Positions 62,240 to 64,000 of a stretch of 64,000 nucleotides of DNA are shown here, in pieces. The stretch is taken from NCBI RefSeq assembly GCF_004363955.1, contig NZ_SNZR01000014.1:310001-374000 (forward strand), read 5' to 3'. The DNA is from Enterovirga rhinocerotis (GTDB lineage: Bacteria > Pseudomonadota > Alphaproteobacteria > Rhizobiales > Beijerinckiaceae). The translations under genes and the position numbers were made by a program. The notes beneath the pieces were generated by a model. It searched no databases, was not told the origin of the DNA, and saw nothing but the letters and a program-made list of their open reading frames with translations. Within the stretch, counting starts at the first letter, position 1. The number at the start of each line of letters is the position of its first letter.

Positions 62240-63127
62240 ATGACGATTCGATCGATGACCGGTTTCGCGCGCGAAGCCGGGGTGACGGGTCCGTATCAAT
62301 GGGCCTGGGAGATCAAGACGGTGAACGGCCGTGGCCTCGATGTGAGGTTGCGCACGCCGAATGGGTTCGACCAGGTCGGGGAGGAGGCGCGCCGCCTGAT
62401 CGCCGCGTCGCTGAGCCGGGGCCAGTGCCAGCTCGGATTGACGCTGACGCGCGCCGCCGCGGCGGCGAGCGTCCGGATCAATCGTCCGCTACTCGAGGAC
62501 CTGATCGCCTCGCTCGCTCGCATCGCCCGCCCGGCCGAGATCGGACCGGCGACGCTCGACGGGCTTCTGGCCGTGCGCGGCGTCGTCGAGATCGAGGAAG
62601 ACGGCGGTGGCGCGGCCTTCGACGAGGCCCTCAGGACCGACCTCGTCGCCGCAGCGGGGCGTCTCGTCCCGGCGGTGCAGGAGGCCAGGGAAGTGGAGGG
62701 CGCCGCGCTCGCGGCGGTGCTCGGCGGCCAGCTCGCCGAGATGAGCGCCCTGATCGAAGCGGCCGATCGGTGCCCGGCGCGGCAGCCTGCGGCCGTGCGG
62801 GAGCGCCTCGCCGCGGCCGTCGCGAGCCTCGTCGAGGCGTCGCGCGCGCTCGATCCCGACCGGCTGCACCAGGAGGCTGCCCTTCTCGCCACCCGGGCCG
62901 ATATCCGCGAGGAGCTCGACCGCCTGCGGGCCCATATCGAGGCGGCCCGCGATCTACTGGCGGCGGGCGGCGTGATCGGGCGCAAGCTGGATTTCCTGGC
63001 ACAGGAATTCGGACGCGAGGCCAACACCCTCTGCTCGAAGGCGAATGACGTCTCCCTGTCGCGGATCGGGCTCGACTTGAAGGCGATCGTGGAGCAATTC
63101 CGGGAGCAGGTTCAGAACGTGGAGTGA
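62240..63127 (+). CDS. YicC-family endoribonuclease
   Basis: 295 residues. The N-terminal motif SMTGFAREAG and the C-terminal KLDFLAQEFGREANTLCSKANDVSLSRIGLDLKAIVEQFREQVQNVE are the family signatures. YicC proteins are Mn-dependent endoribonucleases that act on small RNAs. It follows mltG by 16 bases and precedes gmk by three, the usual neighbour pair. Confidence 0.93.
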   Translation: MTIRSMTGFAREAGVTGPYQWAWEIKTVNGRGLDVRLRTPNGFDQVGEEARRLIAASLSRGQCQLGLTLTRAAAAASVRINRPLLEDLIASLARIARPAEIGPATLDGLLAVRGVVEIEEDGGGAAFDEALRTDLVAAAGRLVPAVQEAREVEGAALAAVLGGQLAEMSALIEAADRCPARQPAAVRERLAAAVASLVEASRALDPDRLHQEAALLATRADIREELDRLRAHIEAARDLLAAGGVIGRKLDFLAQEFGREANTLCSKANDVSLSRIGLDLKAIVEQFREQVQNVE

Positions 63128-63130
63128 GCG

Positions 63131-63832
63131 GTGGCGGACGAGGTGATGGCGGGACAGGAGGTCGACGGGGCGATCGACCGGCAGTCCGAACAGGCCGCCA
63201 TGCGGCGAGGCTTCATCCTGATCCTCTCCTCACCCTCGGGCGCGGGCAAGACCAGCCTGACGAAGGCCCTCAAGGCCGACAAGGATGCCGGGCTCGAAGT
63301 CTCGGTCTCCGTGACGACCCGGCCTAAGCGCTCGAACGAGATCGCCGGCCAGGACTACGATTTCATCGCCGTCGAAGATTTCCAGCGGCTCCGGGAGCAT
63401 GACGACCTGCTCGAATGGGCCGAGGTCCACGGCAATTTCTACGGCACCCCGCTCCGCCCGGTGGAGAAGCATCTCGCCGCCGGCACGGACATGATCTTCG
63501 ACATCGACTACCAGGGCACGCGCCAGGTGCGGGACAAGCTCGGCCGCGACGTCGTGACGGTCTTCATCCTGCCCCCCTCCATGCGCGAGCTCCGCAGCCG
63601 CCTCGAGCGCCGGGCGCAGGACAGCAAAGAGACGATCGAGCGCCGCCTCGAGAACGCGCGCGTCGAGATCGAGCGCTGGGGCGAATACGACTACGTGATC
63701 GTCAACGAGGATCTCGACCGCTCGCTCGCCGGGATGCGCGCCATCCTCACCGCCGAGCGGCTGAGGCGCGACCGGCAGACGGGGCTTCCGGACTTCGTGG
63801 ACGGCCTGCTCGCCGAGAACGCCGTCGGATAG
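63131..63832 (+). CDS. gmk: guanylate kinase
   Basis: 233 residues from a GTG at 63131. The P-loop SSPSGAGKTSLTKAL is at about residue 33; SVTTRPKRSNEIAGQDYDFIAVEDF binds GMP, and DIDYQGTRQV and RRAQDSKETIERRLENA follow. It phosphorylates GMP to GDP. The N-terminal ~25 residues are extra; translation might begin at the ATG in AAMRRGFIL (residue 24) instead. Ends three bases before the convergent rsmA. Confidence 0.95.
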   Translation: MADEVMAGQEVDGAIDRQSEQAAMRRGFILILSSPSGAGKTSLTKALKADKDAGLEVSVSVTTRPKRSNEIAGQDYDFIAVEDFQRLREHDDLLEWAEVHGNFYGTPLRPVEKHLAAGTDMIFDIDYQGTRQVRDKLGRDVVTVFILPPSMRELRSRLERRAQDSKETIERRLENARVEIERWGEYDYVIVNEDLDRSLAGMRAILTAERLRRDRQTGLPDFVDGLLAENAVG

Positions 63833-63835
63833 CGG

Positions 63836-64000
63836 TCAGCGTGTGCCGGGTTGAGCGGCCATGATCGCCTCCAGCGCGATCGCCATGGCACAGAAGCCGG
63901 CCACCGGAACCTCCTCGGCGCGGCGCGTGCCTTCGATGCCGGCGGCTTCCAGCAGCGGGGCCGGATCGGTGCCGAGCCCCTTGAGGCTCTGGCGCAGCAT
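63836..64000 (-). CDS. rsmA: 16S rRNA dimethyladenosine transferase, C-terminal end (5' part outside window)
   Basis: The last 54 residues of a leftward gene that runs off the right edge: [20 protein letters not shown], then [20 protein letters not shown] and a short tail ending PGTR. This matches the C-terminal part of RsmA/KsgA (RKMLRQSLK...TRRAEEL), which dimethylates two adenosines of the 16S rRNA. Closeness to gmk in inverted order is seen in relatives. Confidence 0.85.
   Translation of the reverse strand: MLRQSLKGLGTDPAPLLEAAGIEGTRRAEEVPVAGFCAMAIALEAIMAAQPGTR

Noticed and set aside
1-64000. tRNA, rRNA, tmRNA genes, insertion sequences, phage or toxin-antitoxin genes
   Set aside because: I looked for them in all gaps between genes and saw no cloverleaf-like text, transposase motifs or terminal repeats. 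Small RNAs without strong motifs could be missed by eye.

Overview
This window is GC-rich, gene-dense DNA typical of an alphaproteobacterial chromosome, most likely of the order Hyphomicrobiales (Rhizobiales); the genus cannot be fixed from the sequence alone. The pointers are the run fabD-fabG-acpP-fabF-mltG-yicC-gmk-rsmA at the right end, a single bifunctional Rel/SpoT protein next to rpoZ, an FdsGBA-FdhD-FdsD formate dehydrogenase operon with its LysR regulator, many orphan periplasmic binding proteins, and intergenic palindromes of the kind common in this order. I see no rRNA or tRNA gene, insertion sequence, prophage or CRISPR array.

Layout. 1-888: 3' part of a YafK-like L,D-transpeptidase. 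979-8739: a catabolic island with a CaiB-type CoA-transferase, a leftward operon of three SDR dehydrogenases, a Liv-type binding protein and a cupin, and a divergent IclR regulator followed by a second, paralogous binding protein. 8776-12875: recJ, then two unnamed membrane proteins that share an N-terminal helical domain, one carrying a (GVQPLP)n repeat. 13031-20878: a leftward operon joining M81 and M20 hydrolases to a dipeptide/oligopeptide-type ABC importer. 20972-23153: purE-purK and two head-to-head DUF465 (YdcH-like) genes. 23274-30000: a third Liv-type binding protein, a membrane protein, and an acyl-CoA ligase, DUF559, LivG, LivH run interrupted by palindromic repeats. 30089-36002: gloA, a DUF892 ferritin-like protein, purU, and a beta-alanine catabolic module (XRE-cupin regulator, omega-transaminase, MmsA). 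36046-42973: the formate dehydrogenase operon and its LysR gene. 43123-47893: PrxQ, a VOC protein, smpB, dapA and a Slt-type lytic transglycosylase. 47897-53710: a TonB-like ORF without a usable start codon, an MBL-fold protein, a YbjN protein, panC, a Bug-type binding protein, an Old Yellow Enzyme, and a guanidinium exporter gene with a riboswitch-like hairpin in front. 53732-64000: rel/spoT, rpoZ, a glycine-rich secreted protein, the fatty-acid/peptidoglycan/nucleotide block, and the 3' end of rsmA.

How the genes work together. The left and centre are mostly scavenging and catabolism: periplasmic binding proteins capture organic acids, amino acids or peptides, and neighbouring dehydrogenases, ligases and hydrolases process them. 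Formate oxidation to CO2 with NADH formation, beta-alanine/malonate-semialdehyde degradation and formyl-THF hydrolysis (PurU, which releases formate) are chemically linked through C1 and short-chain intermediates. The right end is housekeeping: stringent response, RNA polymerase omega, type II fatty-acid synthesis, cell-wall termination, guanylate kinase and 16S rRNA dimethylation.

No complete, obviously new system is visible. The items most worth a second look are the paired unnamed membrane proteins (10671-12875), the DUF559 gene translationally coupled to livG, the M81/M20/ABC operon, the riboswitch-like hairpin before gdx, the LysR operator overlapping the end of the LysR gene, and the start-less tonB-like reading frame.
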